The notes under the pieces: generated by a model
Told to the model about the DNA's origin: nothing
The model's input: only the letters and a program-made list of their open reading frames with translations
Databases searched by the model: none
Assembly (NCBI RefSeq): GCF_028607085.1
Contig: NZ_CP117411.1
Location: 1,240,001 to 1,304,000 of the forward strand
From: Sphingomonas naphthae
GTDB taxonomy: Bacteria > Pseudomonadota > Alphaproteobacteria > Sphingomonadales > Sphingomonadaceae
Length of the DNA: 64,000 nucleotides
Direction of reading: 5' to 3'
Part shown: piece by piece, positions 24,787-33,352 of the stretch
Layout: every line of letters starts with the position of its first letter
Numbering within the stretch: the first letter of the stretch is position 1
Position numbers and translations under genes: made by a program

Positions 24787-25611
24787 TCAAGCCGCCAGGA
24801 ACGACAGCAGATCGCCCGTCAGCCGATCCTTCTCGGTCACGTTCAGGCCGTGCGGCGCGCCATCATATTCGATCAGCTGCGAACCCGCGATCAGGGCGGC
24901 GGCGGCTCTTGCCGAGGGGTCGATCGGCACGGTCTTGTCGCCGGTGCCGTGGACGATGAGGGTCGGCACGCTGAACGCCGCGCAGTCCGGGCGGAAATCG
25001 GTGCGGCCGAAGGCGTCGATGCAGGCGAGGGTGCCGGGCAGGCCGGCCTTCATCGCCTGCGCCCAGAAATGATCGAGCACCTCCTGGCTGACCGGGCTGG
25101 TGATGTAGCCGACGCCGTAGAACATCTGCGCGAAGCTGGCGAAGAAGGCGGCGCGATCCTGCTTGATCGGCGTCTTCATCTGATCCTCGAAGACGTAATC
25201 GTCGACGCCGTCGGGATTGCTGTCGTCCTTCAGCAGATAGGCGACGACCGACGAGACGAGCCCCGCCTTGTCGATACCCTTGCCACCGTGGCGGCTCATG
25301 TAGCGCGCGACCTCGCCGCCGCCCATCGAGAAGCCGACGAGCGCAGCATCGCTCACCCCGGTCGCCTCGATCACCGCCGCCAGATCGTCCGACAGCGTGT
25401 CATAATCATAGCCCGACCAGGGCTGGCTCGACCGGCCGAAACCGCGCCGATCGTAGGAAATGACGCGATAGCCGGCGTTGGCGAAGGCGAGCGCCTGATC
25501 GTCCCAGCTGTCGGCGGTGAGCGGCCAGCCGTGGAGCAGGATGACCGGTCGGCCGGCACCCCAATCCTTCACATAGAGATCGACGCCGTCCTTGGTCTTA
25601 ACATAGGGCAT
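24787..25611 (-). CDS. Alpha/beta hydrolase (non-heme chloroperoxidase / arylesterase-like)
   Basis: A 274-aa soluble alpha/beta-fold hydrolase. 'VILLHGWPLTADSWDDQ' provides the oxyanion-hole HGW, 'GFSMGGGE' is the nucleophile elbow (Ser about 95), 'HGTGDKTVPID' carries the acid residue and 'GAPHGLN' the catalytic His. The 'YDRRGFGRSSQP' motif is characteristic of the non-heme chloroperoxidase/aryl esterase group, which hydrolyse aryl esters or lactones and show perhydrolase activity. The start is supported by an AAGGAG site. It precedes no obvious partner; the MFS exporter gene lies 64 bases upstream on the same strand. There is no signal peptide, so it is cytoplasmic. Confidence 0.92.
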   Translation of the reverse strand: MPYVKTKDGVDLYVKDWGAGRPVILLHGWPLTADSWDDQALAFANAGYRVISYDRRGFGRSSQPWSGYDYDTLSDDLAAVIEATGVSDAALVGFSMGGGEVARYMSRHGGKGIDKAGLVSSVVAYLLKDDSNPDGVDDYVFEDQMKTPIKQDRAAFFASFAQMFYGVGYITSPVSQEVLDHFWAQAMKAGLPGTLACIDAFGRTDFRPDCAAFSVPTLIVHGTGDKTVPIDPSARAAAALIAGSQLIEYDGAPHGLNVTEKDRLTGDLLSFLAA

Positions 25612-25675
25612 GAGCTGCTCCTTCGGGGGTTTGGCGCTGAACGCCGCAGCCCCCGGCGGAGTGCCATCCCGCCCA

Positions 25676-27109
25676 TCACAAATCGGGCACGTCGCGGCGC
25701 GGCGGGTTGTGCAGGGCGGGGCGCAACCGGAAGATGCTGAAGAAGAACGCGGTTATGGTGAGCCCGGCCGCGACGAACGCGGGCGTGGCGGTGGAGCCGA
25801 CGCCCAGCGCCAGCAGCAGCGCCAGCAGGGTCGCGCCGAGCGTCTGGCCGGTCATGCGGGTGGTGGCGACCAGCCCGCCCGCCGCCGCCGCCCGCTCGCG
25901 CGGGGCCGAACCCAGGATCAACCGCGCGTTGGGCGAGGTGAACAGGCCGAAGCCCGTGCCGCACATCACCATCCGCCACGAGATCGAGACGAAATCGGGC
26001 TCGGCCGGCAGCCAGGCCACCAGGAACAGCCCGATCGTGGCGATCGTCATGCCGATCGCGCCGAGGATGCCGGCGGGAACCCGATCCGAGAGGAATCCCA
26101 CCAGCGGTGAGGTGAACAGCATCGTCAGCGGCCAGAAGCCGAGCATCGTGCCGATCGTGGCAGGCGTGAAATCGCCGATATGCTGGAGGCGGAAGGGCAG
26201 CGACAGCAGGCAGCAGGTGGCGGCGACGAAGGCGCAGAGCGATCCCCCGGCCGACATCGCGATGGCCGGGCGGCTGAGCAGGTCGATCGGCATGACGGGC
26301 TGTGCCGCGTTCAACTCGCGACGGACGAAGATCCAGCCGATGCCGGCGCCGGCCGCGACGATGGCGGCGGCCACCGCGGGTGAATCGCCATGCACCACGC
26401 CTTCCAGCCCGCCGATCGAAAGTCCGAAGGTCAAGGCGCACAGGACTGCGGCGAGCGTGTCGTACGGCACGTCGCGCGGTTCGGGATCGGGCAGGGCACG
26501 GCCAAGCAGCAGGGAGACGATGCCCAGCGGTACGCCCGCCGCGAACACCCACGGCCAAGGCGCGACCGACAGGATATAGCCGCCCAAGGTCGGCGCGAGC
26601 GCCCCCATGCTGGCGACGATGACGGCGTTGACGCTGAGGCCGCTACCCAGATTTCTGGCCGGATAGGTGGAGCGTATCATCGCCGACGCCACCGACAGCG
26701 CCATTGCCGCCCCGATCGCCTGCGCCACGCGACAGACGAGGAGGAAGGGCAAGGACTTGGCGAAAAAGCAGAGCAGCGAGGCGATCAGGAACAGAGCCTG
26801 CCCCCGCTGATACAGCGTGCGATGCCCGATCCGGTCGCCCAGCGCCGAAAAGGGCAGCAGCCCCATCACGAGGGTCAGCTGATAGACGGTCACGACCAGT
26901 ACCGCCGCCGATTCCGCGACATGCAGATCGCGCGCCAGGGTCGGCAGCGCGACGGTGGCGATGCCGCCGTCGATCACGATCAGCGCGCTGCCGAAACACA
27001 AGGCCCCGATCGCGCGGTAGCGGCGGGGCAGGGGGAGCCCGTCGGGATCGGCCGGCGGCTGCGGAGTAACGGGGCGGACGAGCGTGGCGGAGGCGGGGAA
27101 ATCGTTCAC
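25676..27109 (-). CDS. MFS transporter (DHA2-type drug/proton antiporter)
   Basis: A 477-aa polytopic major-facilitator transporter with about 14 hydrophobic segments. The first TM has 'DGGIATVALPTLARDLHV', the loop 2-3 motif is 'GDRIGHRTLYQRG' and motif C-like 'ASMGALAPTLGGYIL' lies in TM5, all typical of drug exporters of the DHA2 family (EmrB-like). It is driven by proton motive force and exports small hydrophobic compounds. The start is a GTG without a strong ribosome binding site. The hydrolase gene follows on the same strand, so the pair could form a detoxification unit. Without an EmrA-like adaptor gene, export would be only to the periplasm. Confidence 0.93.
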   Translation of the reverse strand: MNDFPASATLVRPVTPQPPADPDGLPLPRRYRAIGALCFGSALIVIDGGIATVALPTLARDLHVAESAAVLVVTVYQLTLVMGLLPFSALGDRIGHRTLYQRGQALFLIASLLCFFAKSLPFLLVCRVAQAIGAAMALSVASAMIRSTYPARNLGSGLSVNAVIVASMGALAPTLGGYILSVAPWPWVFAAGVPLGIVSLLLGRALPDPEPRDVPYDTLAAVLCALTFGLSIGGLEGVVHGDSPAVAAAIVAAGAGIGWIFVRRELNAAQPVMPIDLLSRPAIAMSAGGSLCAFVAATCCLLSLPFRLQHIGDFTPATIGTMLGFWPLTMLFTSPLVGFLSDRVPAGILGAIGMTIATIGLFLVAWLPAEPDFVSISWRMVMCGTGFGLFTSPNARLILGSAPRERAAAAGGLVATTRMTGQTLGATLLALLLALGVGSTATPAFVAAGLTITAFFFSIFRLRPALHNPPRRDVPDL

Positions 27110-27357
27110 GGAAGTGTCTTGGCGCCTGTCGGGCGGAGTCGGTCAAGTCCAAGCTCCTCCGGTCCAGGGACTTTCGAGCCAAAAGCCACCCGGCCATTCA
27201 GCCCCGCGACAGGGGCGCGACCGATCGGAAACGGCGCCATGCGCCCTGTGGTGGCAGAGGCTCGCCACCGGCCGTGCATGAGCCAGCGCCCTGGCGAGCG
27301 GCACAGGCTGCATCATCCCGTGCCGGGCGGCTGCGCACCTGCCGCAATCCGAAACGG

Positions 27358-28731
27358 CTACTCCGCCGCCTCCGCCGCGCCCGGCAACAGCCCCGTCTCG
27401 CCATACCGGGGCAGCGCCTCGATCGGCGGTAGCTCGGCGATGTCCTTCGCGCCCGTTTCGATGTTCAGCTCGCGGAACTTGCGGCCCGTGCTGGCCACGT
27501 TGCGCTCGAACGAACTGACGAAGCTGTTGTAATTGTTGACCGCGCTGCCCAGCCCGGCGCCCACCTTGCGGAGGTGCTCGCTGGCCACCGCGATGCGGTC
27601 GTGCATTTCTTTGCCGAGCGCGCCGATCGCCTTGGCTTCGGCCGCCAGTTTCTCCTGCCGCCACACCGCCGCGACCGTCCGCGCGATCGCGATCAAATTG
27701 GTCGGGGTCGCCAGCAGCACCCTCTTGTCGAAGGCGAAGTCCCACAGGGTCGGGTCGTTCTCCAGCGCGGCGGACAGGAAATGTTCGCCGGGAACGAACA
27801 TGATGACATAATCGGGCGCGTCATCGAACTGCGCCCAATAGGCCTTGTTGCCGAGGCCGTTGACGTGGGCGCGCATCGCCGCCGCATGGGCCGCCAGCCC
27901 GCGTGCGCGCTCGGCCTCGTCCACCGCCGCGAAGGCGTCCTGATAGGCGTTGAGCGAGACCTTGGCGTCGATCACCAGCGCGCGGCCGCCGGGCACCTTG
28001 ACGATCGCGTCGGGGCGCAGCCGGCCATCCTCGTGCGCGACCGACACTTCGGTCTGGAAATCGCAATGTTCGGAGAGGCCGCAGGTCTCCAGCACGTTCT
28101 TCAGCTGCTGTTCGCCCCAGCGGCCGCGCGCCTTGGGGGCCGAGCGCAGCGAATTGACCAGCTTGGCCGCTTCCGCCCGCACCGATTCCTGGCCCGCCCG
28201 CATCGATTCCATCAGCCCGGTGAGGTTGCCATAGGCCTCCTGCCGCGCCTTCTCGATCCGGCCGACGCCCTCCTCATATTGCTTCAGCCGCGCATCGACC
28301 GGGGCGAGCAGCGCCTTCAGCCGCTCGCCGCTCTTCTCGTCGGCCTGCTGGAAGCGTTGATCGGCGCGCTCGAGGAACTGGCGCTGCGCCTCGCCGAGCA
28401 ATTTGCCGCCCACTTCGGCGAATTGCGCCGACAATGCCTCCTTGGCCTCGCGCAATTCGGTCAGCCGCGCCTCGGCCGCCGCCTCGCGCGCCGCACCGGT
28501 CGCGCGTTCGGCCGCAAGCCCACGCAGCGCCTCGTCGCGCTCCGCCGTCACCGCATCGAGGGTCGATCGCAGCAAGGGCACCGCCGCCGCCCGCTCCTCG
28601 GCGGTCGCGAGCTTCGCCGCCAGCGCGCCCGCCGCCGAGCCGCGCAGCAGCCAGCCGAGGCCGAGCCCCACCAGCAGCGCCACCACGGCCAGTCCGATCA
28701 CGCCTGCGTCCAACGCCGCACCCCACCACAA
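27358..28731 (-). CDS. rmuC: DNA recombination protein RmuC
   Basis: A 457-aa membrane-anchored protein that limits recombination at inverted repeats and is thought to be a nuclease. An N-terminal TM segment ('[19 protein letters not shown]') is followed by a long coiled coil (about residues 30-190), then the conserved RmuC domain. This domain contains '[12 protein letters not shown]', 'DFQTEV', '[12 protein letters not shown]', '[12 protein letters not shown]' (PD-(D/E)XK-like core) and '[20 protein letters not shown]'. The frame opens at a TTG at 28731 with no clear ribosome binding site; a GTG at 28701 is an alternative, so the exact start is uncertain. It is divergent from fhs. Confidence 0.95.
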   Translation of the reverse strand: MWWGAALDAGVIGLAVVALLVGLGLGWLLRGSAAGALAAKLATAEERAAAVPLLRSTLDAVTAERDEALRGLAAERATGAAREAAAEARLTELREAKEALSAQFAEVGGKLLGEAQRQFLERADQRFQQADEKSGERLKALLAPVDARLKQYEEGVGRIEKARQEAYGNLTGLMESMRAGQESVRAEAAKLVNSLRSAPKARGRWGEQQLKNVLETCGLSEHCDFQTEVSVAHEDGRLRPDAIVKVPGGRALVIDAKVSLNAYQDAFAAVDEAERARGLAAHAAAMRAHVNGLGNKAYWAQFDDAPDYVIMFVPGEHFLSAALENDPTLWDFAFDKRVLLATPTNLIAIARTVAAVWRQEKLAAEAKAIGALGKEMHDRIAVASEHLRKVGAGLGSAVNNYNSFVSSFERNVASTGRKFRELNIETGAKDIAELPPIEALPRYGETGLLPGAAEAAE

Positions 28732-28802
28732 GAACAGATCACGAACTTGTGCCCGCCAAAATCCAACATTGCAAGCCCCTCGCGGTCATGGGAGGAGGCG
28801 GC

Positions 28803-30464
28803 ATGACGACCGACATCGCGATCTGCCGCGCCGCCACCCTCCTTCCCATCGCCCAGGTCGCCGCCCGGCTCGACATACCCGAAGAGGCGATCGAGCCTTA
28901 TGGCCGGGTGAAGGCCAAGATCGCGCCCGAGCGCCTGCCCACCGCCACGAGCGAGGGCAAGCTCATCCTCGTCACCGCGATCAACCCCACCCCCGCCGGC
29001 GAGGGCAAGACCACCACCTCGGTCGGGCTGGCAGACGCGCTCAACCGCATCGGCAAGCGAACGGCGCTGGCGCTGCGCGAGCCTTCGCTCGGCCCCTGCT
29101 TCGGCATGAAGGGCGGGGCGGCAGGCGGCGGCCATGCCCAGGTCGCGCCGATGGAGGACATCAACCTCCACTTCACCGGCGATTTCCACGCCATCACCAG
29201 CGCGCACAATCTGCTCGCGGCGATGATCGACAATCATATCCACTGGGGCAACAAACTCGGGCTGGACGTGCGGCGCATCGTCTGGCGGCGGGTGCTCGAC
29301 ATGAACGATCGGGCGCTGCGCGACATCGCCCAGTCGCTCGGCGGGGTCGCCAACGGTTTCCCCCGCGAATCCGGCTTCGACATCACCGTCGCTTCCGAAG
29401 TGATGGCGATCCTGTGCCTCGCCCGCGATCTGGCGGATCTGGAGCGGCGGCTGGGCGACATCATCGTCGGCACCCGCGCCGATCATTCCCCCGTCACCGC
29501 GCGCGACCTGAAGGCGGACGGGGCGATGGCGGTGCTGCTGAAGGATGCGATCCGCCCCAACCTCGTCCAGACCTTGGAGAACAACCCGGCCTTTCTCCAC
29601 GGCGGCCCCTTCGCCAACATCGCCCACGGCTGCAATTCGGTGATCGCCACCCGCACCGCGCTGGGGCTGGCGGATTATGTCGTGACCGAGGCGGGCTTCG
29701 GCGCCGATCTGGGGGCGGAGAAGTTCTTCGACATCAAATGCCGGCAGGCGGGCCTCGACCCGGCGGCGGCGGTGATCGTGGCGACGGTGCGCGCGCTCAA
29801 GATGAATGGCGGCGTCGCCAAGGCCGATCTGGCGGCCGAGGATGTGGAAGCGGTGCGGCGCGGCGGGGTGAATCTGGCGCGCCATATCGAGAATATCCGC
29901 ATGTTCGGCGTGCCCGCCGTCGTCGCGATCAACCATTTCGCGGGCGACAGCGCGGAGGAACTGGCCGCCGTCGCCGAAATCGCCCGCGCGCACGGCGTCG
30001 AGGCGATCCTGTGCCGCCACTGGGCCGAGGGCGGCGCGGGCGCGGAGGCGCTGGCCCATGCGGTGGTCGCGCTGACCGAGACGCCCGGCCAGTTCGGCTT
30101 CCTCTACGACGACGATCTGCCGCTGTTCGACAAGATCAACACCGTCGCCACCCGCATCTACCGCGCCGAGGGGGCGGTGGCCGAACCGGCGGTGCTGGCC
30201 AAGCTGGCGCGCTGGGAGAAAACTGGCCACGGCCGCCTGCCGGTGTGCATGGCCAAGACGCAATACAGCTTCTCCACCGACCCGAGCCTGCTGGGCGCGC
30301 CGACCGGCCATATCGTGCATGTGCGCGAGGTGCGGCTGGCGGCGGGCGCCGGCTTCGTGGTGGCGATCTGCGGAGACATCATGACGATGCCGGGCCTGCC
30401 GAGGGTGCCGGCGGCGGAGAGCGTGCGGTTGAATGCGGAGGGGTTGATCGAGGGGCTGTTCTAG
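28803..30464 (+). CDS. fhs: Formate-tetrahydrofolate ligase
   Basis: A 553-aa enzyme that makes 10-formyl-tetrahydrofolate from formate, ATP and THF, feeding one-carbon metabolism. The length is normal. The P-loop '[20 protein letters not shown]' is at about residue 62. The family signatures '[20 protein letters not shown]' and '[18 protein letters not shown]' are present, as is '[18 protein letters not shown]'. The frame is open for over 300 bases upstream, but the ATG at 28803 has GGAGG six bases before it and gives the expected N-terminus. No folD or other folate gene is adjacent. A palindromic repeat carrying an IS5 insertion begins 28 bases after the stop. Confidence 0.97.
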   Translation: MTTDIAICRAATLLPIAQVAARLDIPEEAIEPYGRVKAKIAPERLPTATSEGKLILVTAINPTPAGEGKTTTSVGLADALNRIGKRTALALREPSLGPCFGMKGGAAGGGHAQVAPMEDINLHFTGDFHAITSAHNLLAAMIDNHIHWGNKLGLDVRRIVWRRVLDMNDRALRDIAQSLGGVANGFPRESGFDITVASEVMAILCLARDLADLERRLGDIIVGTRADHSPVTARDLKADGAMAVLLKDAIRPNLVQTLENNPAFLHGGPFANIAHGCNSVIATRTALGLADYVVTEAGFGADLGAEKFFDIKCRQAGLDPAAAVIVATVRALKMNGGVAKADLAAEDVEAVRRGGVNLARHIENIRMFGVPAVVAINHFAGDSAEELAAVAEIARAHGVEAILCRHWAEGGAGAEALAHAVVALTETPGQFGFLYDDDLPLFDKINTVATRIYRAEGAVAEPAVLAKLARWEKTGHGRLPVCMAKTQYSFSTDPSLLGAPTGHIVHVREVRLAAGAGFVVAICGDIMTMPGLPRVPAAESVRLNAEGLIEGLF

Positions 30465-30491
30465 GGGGCGGCTGGCTGCCCCTTACGATCC

Positions 30492-30564
30492 GGTGCTCCG
30501 GCGCAGGCCGGAGCCCAGGGTTATTCGAGCGGAGCGCGTGTGGCCCCTGGACTCCTGCTTTCGC
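30492..30564. repeat. Left part of a palindromic repeat split by the IS5 element
   Basis: The sequence runs 'GGTGCTCCGGCGCAGGCC', then GGAGCCCAGGG, a variable centre, CCCCTGGACTCCTGCTTTCGC, and matches the intact copy at 39924-40004 in arms and spacing. Its last 18 bases continue at 31689-31706 on the other side of the IS element. Confidence 0.8.
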
Positions 30565-31688
30565 GAGACCTTTGCGTAAGTGGTGTCTGGACAGATTTGC
30601 GAATGAGCCGGCGGCGCGATCGGTCGGTTGCGCTTAGCGCTGGGTTGGCGTGAGCCCTTGGGGGTGAAGATGAGGGTTCACCGGGCTGCGGCGCGGGCAA
30701 GGTTCCATGCGGTGAGGGTCAGGAGGGTGGCGCAGGTGTTGCGAGCCAGGCCCATGAGCCGCATTCGCGCCAGTCCGTAGGATCGTTTGAGGGTTCCGAA
30801 CACCGCTTCGATCCTGCCGCGCCGGTAGCCGATGAGCCGGTTGCGCCATGTCTCGCGGGGTGTGAGGGGCCGGCCGGTGCCGGCCTTCTTCTGGACGCGG
30901 TTGCGGATGCCGTCGCGGGCCAGCCGCTCGCGCAGGCGGGGACCGACGTAGCCTTTGTCCGCATAGACGGCCGTTTCGTCGCCACAGACGAGATGATGGC
31001 CCTGATCGACGTCGGCGACGTTGGCGCCGGTCACGATAGCCCGGCGCACGATGCCCGTCCCCAGATCGACCGCGGCGTGCAACTTGTAGCCGAACCGCGC
31101 CTGGCCGTTCGCGCTTTTGACCCAGCGCGCGTCGGGATCGGCCTGCGACCGACCGCCGCCCTTCTGGCGGTGCGGTTCGGCCGCCGCCGCCTCGATCACC
31201 GTCGCGTCGATCAGCGTGCCCGAACGGATCGTCACGCCCTGTGCGTCCAACTGCCGGCCGACCTCGGCGAAGATGCCGTCCGCCAGTCCCCGGTCGGCCA
31301 GAAGCGTCCGGAACCGGCTGATCGTCGAATGATCCGGCGCGCGCTCGTCCAGCCCAAGACCCGCGAACCGCCGGAACGACAGCCGGTCGCCCAGCGCCTC
31401 CTCCATCGCGGGATCGCTCAACCCGTACCAGCCCTGCAGCAGCAATATCCGAAGCAGCGTCAGCGGCGCATAGGACGGCCGCCCTGTCCCCGACGCATAA
31501 ACCCCACCGAGCAACCCCTCCAGCCGACCCCAATCCAGCAATTCCGCGATCCGCTCGAGCCGCCGGTTGCCGCCGCCCACCACCAACACGTCCGCAAACG
31601 ATCCCTGCCCCGCTTCCCGACGCATCCCATGCCTCCTCGATCCCTCAAGGAGAATGAATCACCAATCCACACCTTATGCAAAGATCTC
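30565..31688 (-). mobile_element. IS5-family insertion sequence
   Basis: An element of 1124 bp with one transposase gene on the minus strand. Terminal inverted repeats are GAGACCTTTGCGTAAG at the left and GAGATCTTTGCATAAG read inward from the right (14 of 16 identical). It is flanked by the 8-base direct repeat GCTTTCGC (30557-30564 and 31689-31696). Because GC flanks both ends, an alternative reading is IS ends of 30563 and 31690 with a 4-base TTTC duplication, which is more usual for the IS5 subgroup. Both readings restore the same uninterrupted palindrome. The transposase is intact, so the element may still be active. Confidence 0.9.
30678..31625 (-). CDS. IS5-family transposase (DDE)
   Basis: A 315-aa cut-and-paste transposase. 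The N-terminal domain contains 'YAPLTLLRILLLQGWYGLSD' and 'PDHSTISRFRTLLAD', hallmarks of the IS5 family. The DDE core is visible: first Asp in 'GTLIDATVIEA', second Asp in 'VYADKGYVG' and Glu in 'RGRIEAVFGTLKRSYGL' with the associated Y-(2)-R-(3)-E-(6)-K spacing. The start has AGGAGG six bases upstream. No frameshift or stop interrupts it. A long open frame in another phase over the same DNA is a shadow. The gene nearly fills the element between its inverted repeats. Confidence 0.95.
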   Translation of the reverse strand: MRREAGQGSFADVLVVGGGNRRLERIAELLDWGRLEGLLGGVYASGTGRPSYAPLTLLRILLLQGWYGLSDPAMEEALGDRLSFRRFAGLGLDERAPDHSTISRFRTLLADRGLADGIFAEVGRQLDAQGVTIRSGTLIDATVIEAAAAEPHRQKGGGRSQADPDARWVKSANGQARFGYKLHAAVDLGTGIVRRAIVTGANVADVDQGHHLVCGDETAVYADKGYVGPRLRERLARDGIRNRVQKKAGTGRPLTPRETWRNRLIGYRRGRIEAVFGTLKRSYGLARMRLMGLARNTCATLLTLTAWNLARAAAR

Positions 31689-31706
31689 GCTTTCGCAGGA
31701 GCACGG
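31689..31706. repeat. Right part of the palindromic repeat split by the IS5 element
   Basis: GCTTTCGCAGGAGCACGG continues the repeat begun at 30492. Joining 30492-30564 to 31697 restores CTCCTGCTTTCGCAGGAG, which corresponds to CTCCTGCCTGCGCAGGAG in the intact copy at 39924-40004. Confidence 0.8.
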
Positions 31707-31737
31707 AGGTTGGATTGGCTAATGCCATCCAATTCGC

Positions 31738-31821
31738 CCGTTCGTCCCGAGCGAAGTCGAGGGGCGTGCCCCAAGCGGTGCGTCCAGCCTCACGTCCCTC
31801 GACTACGCTCGGGACGAACGG
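31738..31821. repeat. Palindromic intergenic repeat (GTTCGTCCCGAGCGAAGTCGA type)
   Basis: Inverted arms 'CCGTTCGTCCCGAGCGAAG' and 'CTACGCTCGGGACGAACGG' surround a variable centre, the same family as 12580-12664 and 62754-62839. It lies between the IS5 element and the 3' end of the coiled-coil gene. Confidence 0.8.
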
Positions 31822-31859
31822 CCTCCAGTCAGAGTCGAGAGCCACACGAGCCCCAGCCC

Positions 31860-33242
31860 TCACGCAGCCGCGCTGGCGTTCCCGAACAGCGCCACCTGCA
31901 ACCGGTCCCGATCGCGCCGCACCGTTTCCAGCGCGCCTTCGGCCAGCGCGGCTTCGGCGCGGCTGCGTTCGATGTCCTTCTGGAGCGCTTCGATCCGCTG
32001 CTCCTGCTCGCGCAGCGCGGCCTCGTGCGCGGCCATGAGCTTTTCGAGCTTGGTGCGGACCTGTCCGGCACGCCCCTCGGCTCGCTCCACCGCCCGCTCG
32101 TGGCCGGCCAGCGACTTGGCGAGCTGGTCGGCCCGCTCCACCGCCGCCGCGCGCGCGGTCTCGACCGCCGCATGGCGCTGGCGGAGCGATTCCGATTCCT
32201 CTTCCAGCAGGCGCACCCGCTCGGCCTGACGGTCGAGGACGGTCTGGCGCTCGCCGATGGCGCGTTCGGCCAGCTGCTGGCGGCTGCCGGCCTCGTTGAG
32301 GCGCGAGCCCAGCTGGTTGTTGAGTTCCTCCAGCTTGGTCGCGCGCACCACCGACGTTTCCAGCCGGGTCTGCGTGGCGGACAGTTCGGAGCGGATCAGT
32401 TCGAGCTGGGTTTCCAGCTGGCGGACCACGCGGGTCGATTCGGCCTGGAGCGCCAGCGCGCCGGCCTCGCTCGCCGTCACCCGCGCGCGTTCGGCGGCGA
32501 GCTGGGTTTCCAGATCGTTCTCGATCCGGGTGAGCCGCGCCACTTCGGACGAGGATTGCTCGTAGCGCTTCTTGAGGACGGCGGTTTCCTCGGCGATCAG
32601 CGCATTGTCCTGCGTGGCGCGGGCGAGGCCGGATTCGGCCTCCGCGCGCCGGCGATCGACCTCCTCGAGGTGACCGCGCAGATTGCCGACATCGTGATCC
32701 ATCTCGTCGTTGCGGGCGAGCGCGTCGCGCAGCGCGGAATCGAGATGCTGGGCCTTCAGTTCGAGCTGGAGAAGGTCGTTGCGCATACGATCGATCTCGA
32801 TCGCGCGCTCTTCCAGGGTGGTGCCCTGCGCGGCGCGGACCGCCTCGGCCTCGCCCAGCGCCATTTCGGCGGCGGAGAGCTTGCCCACGGCGTCGCGCTC
32901 CTGCGCCTGCGCCGAATAGAGCGCGGCCTCCATCGTCTCGTGCATGTGGCGCAGCGCGGTCAGCTCGGAATGCTCCGCCCGGCGCGTCTCATATTCCTGC
33001 GCCAGCGGGCCCTTGATCTCGGCCATCAGCGGCTCGATGCCGCGCAGCTGCTCCATCAGGCGGCCGATGCTGTCGAGCGCCGAATTCATCATCTCGTAGC
33101 GGCCGCCGATGGCCTGCGCCGAGGCGGCCAGCTGCGGGGTCAGTTCGGGCTCGGCCAGCGGCGCGATCTCCGGCGCCTGCTGCTCAGGCTCCGCCCGCTG
33201 CCCCTTGCTCAGCAACCACATACCGCGCCCGTCCCCTGCCAT
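31860..33242 (-). CDS. Long coiled-coil protein, crescentin-like
   Basis: A 460-aa soluble protein that is almost entirely heptad-patterned coiled coil from about residue 60 to 445. It has no TM segment and a short Pro/Glu-rich head ('EPEQQAPEIAPLAEPEL'). A notable motif is 'LRHMHETMEAALYSAQAQER', followed by many Arg/Glu/Ala/Leu heptads; the C-terminus is 'RDRLQVALFGNASAAA'. The length, head-rod layout and alphaproteobacterial context fit crescentin-type intermediate-filament-like proteins, which shape cells or act as scaffolds. Any long coiled-coil protein would look similar, so this is a tentative family call. The start has AAGGA seven bases upstream. It is divergent from the helicase gene. 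Confidence 0.7.
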   Translation of the reverse strand: MAGDGRGMWLLSKGQRAEPEQQAPEIAPLAEPELTPQLAASAQAIGGRYEMMNSALDSIGRLMEQLRGIEPLMAEIKGPLAQEYETRRAEHSELTALRHMHETMEAALYSAQAQERDAVGKLSAAEMALGEAEAVRAAQGTTLEERAIEIDRMRNDLLQLELKAQHLDSALRDALARNDEMDHDVGNLRGHLEEVDRRRAEAESGLARATQDNALIAEETAVLKKRYEQSSSEVARLTRIENDLETQLAAERARVTASEAGALALQAESTRVVRQLETQLELIRSELSATQTRLETSVVRATKLEELNNQLGSRLNEAGSRQQLAERAIGERQTVLDRQAERVRLLEEESESLRQRHAAVETARAAAVERADQLAKSLAGHERAVERAEGRAGQVRTKLEKLMAAHEAALREQEQRIEALQKDIERSRAEAALAEGALETVRRDRDRLQVALFGNASAAA

Positions 33243-33352
33243 GATGATATCCTTCCGCCGCCCAAATGGCTGCTCCCCGGCGAAAAGTTAAGCCATAGCA
33301 ACCCTGGCTTGTCGAGTCTGTCGCTGCACCCGGATGACGGTTCGGAGACGGT

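Noticed and set aside
30634-31533. A second long frame within the IS5 element that could suggest a two-frame transposase
   Set aside because: It has no transposase motif. The 315-aa frame alone contains the full DDE core, and no slippery sequence was seen.
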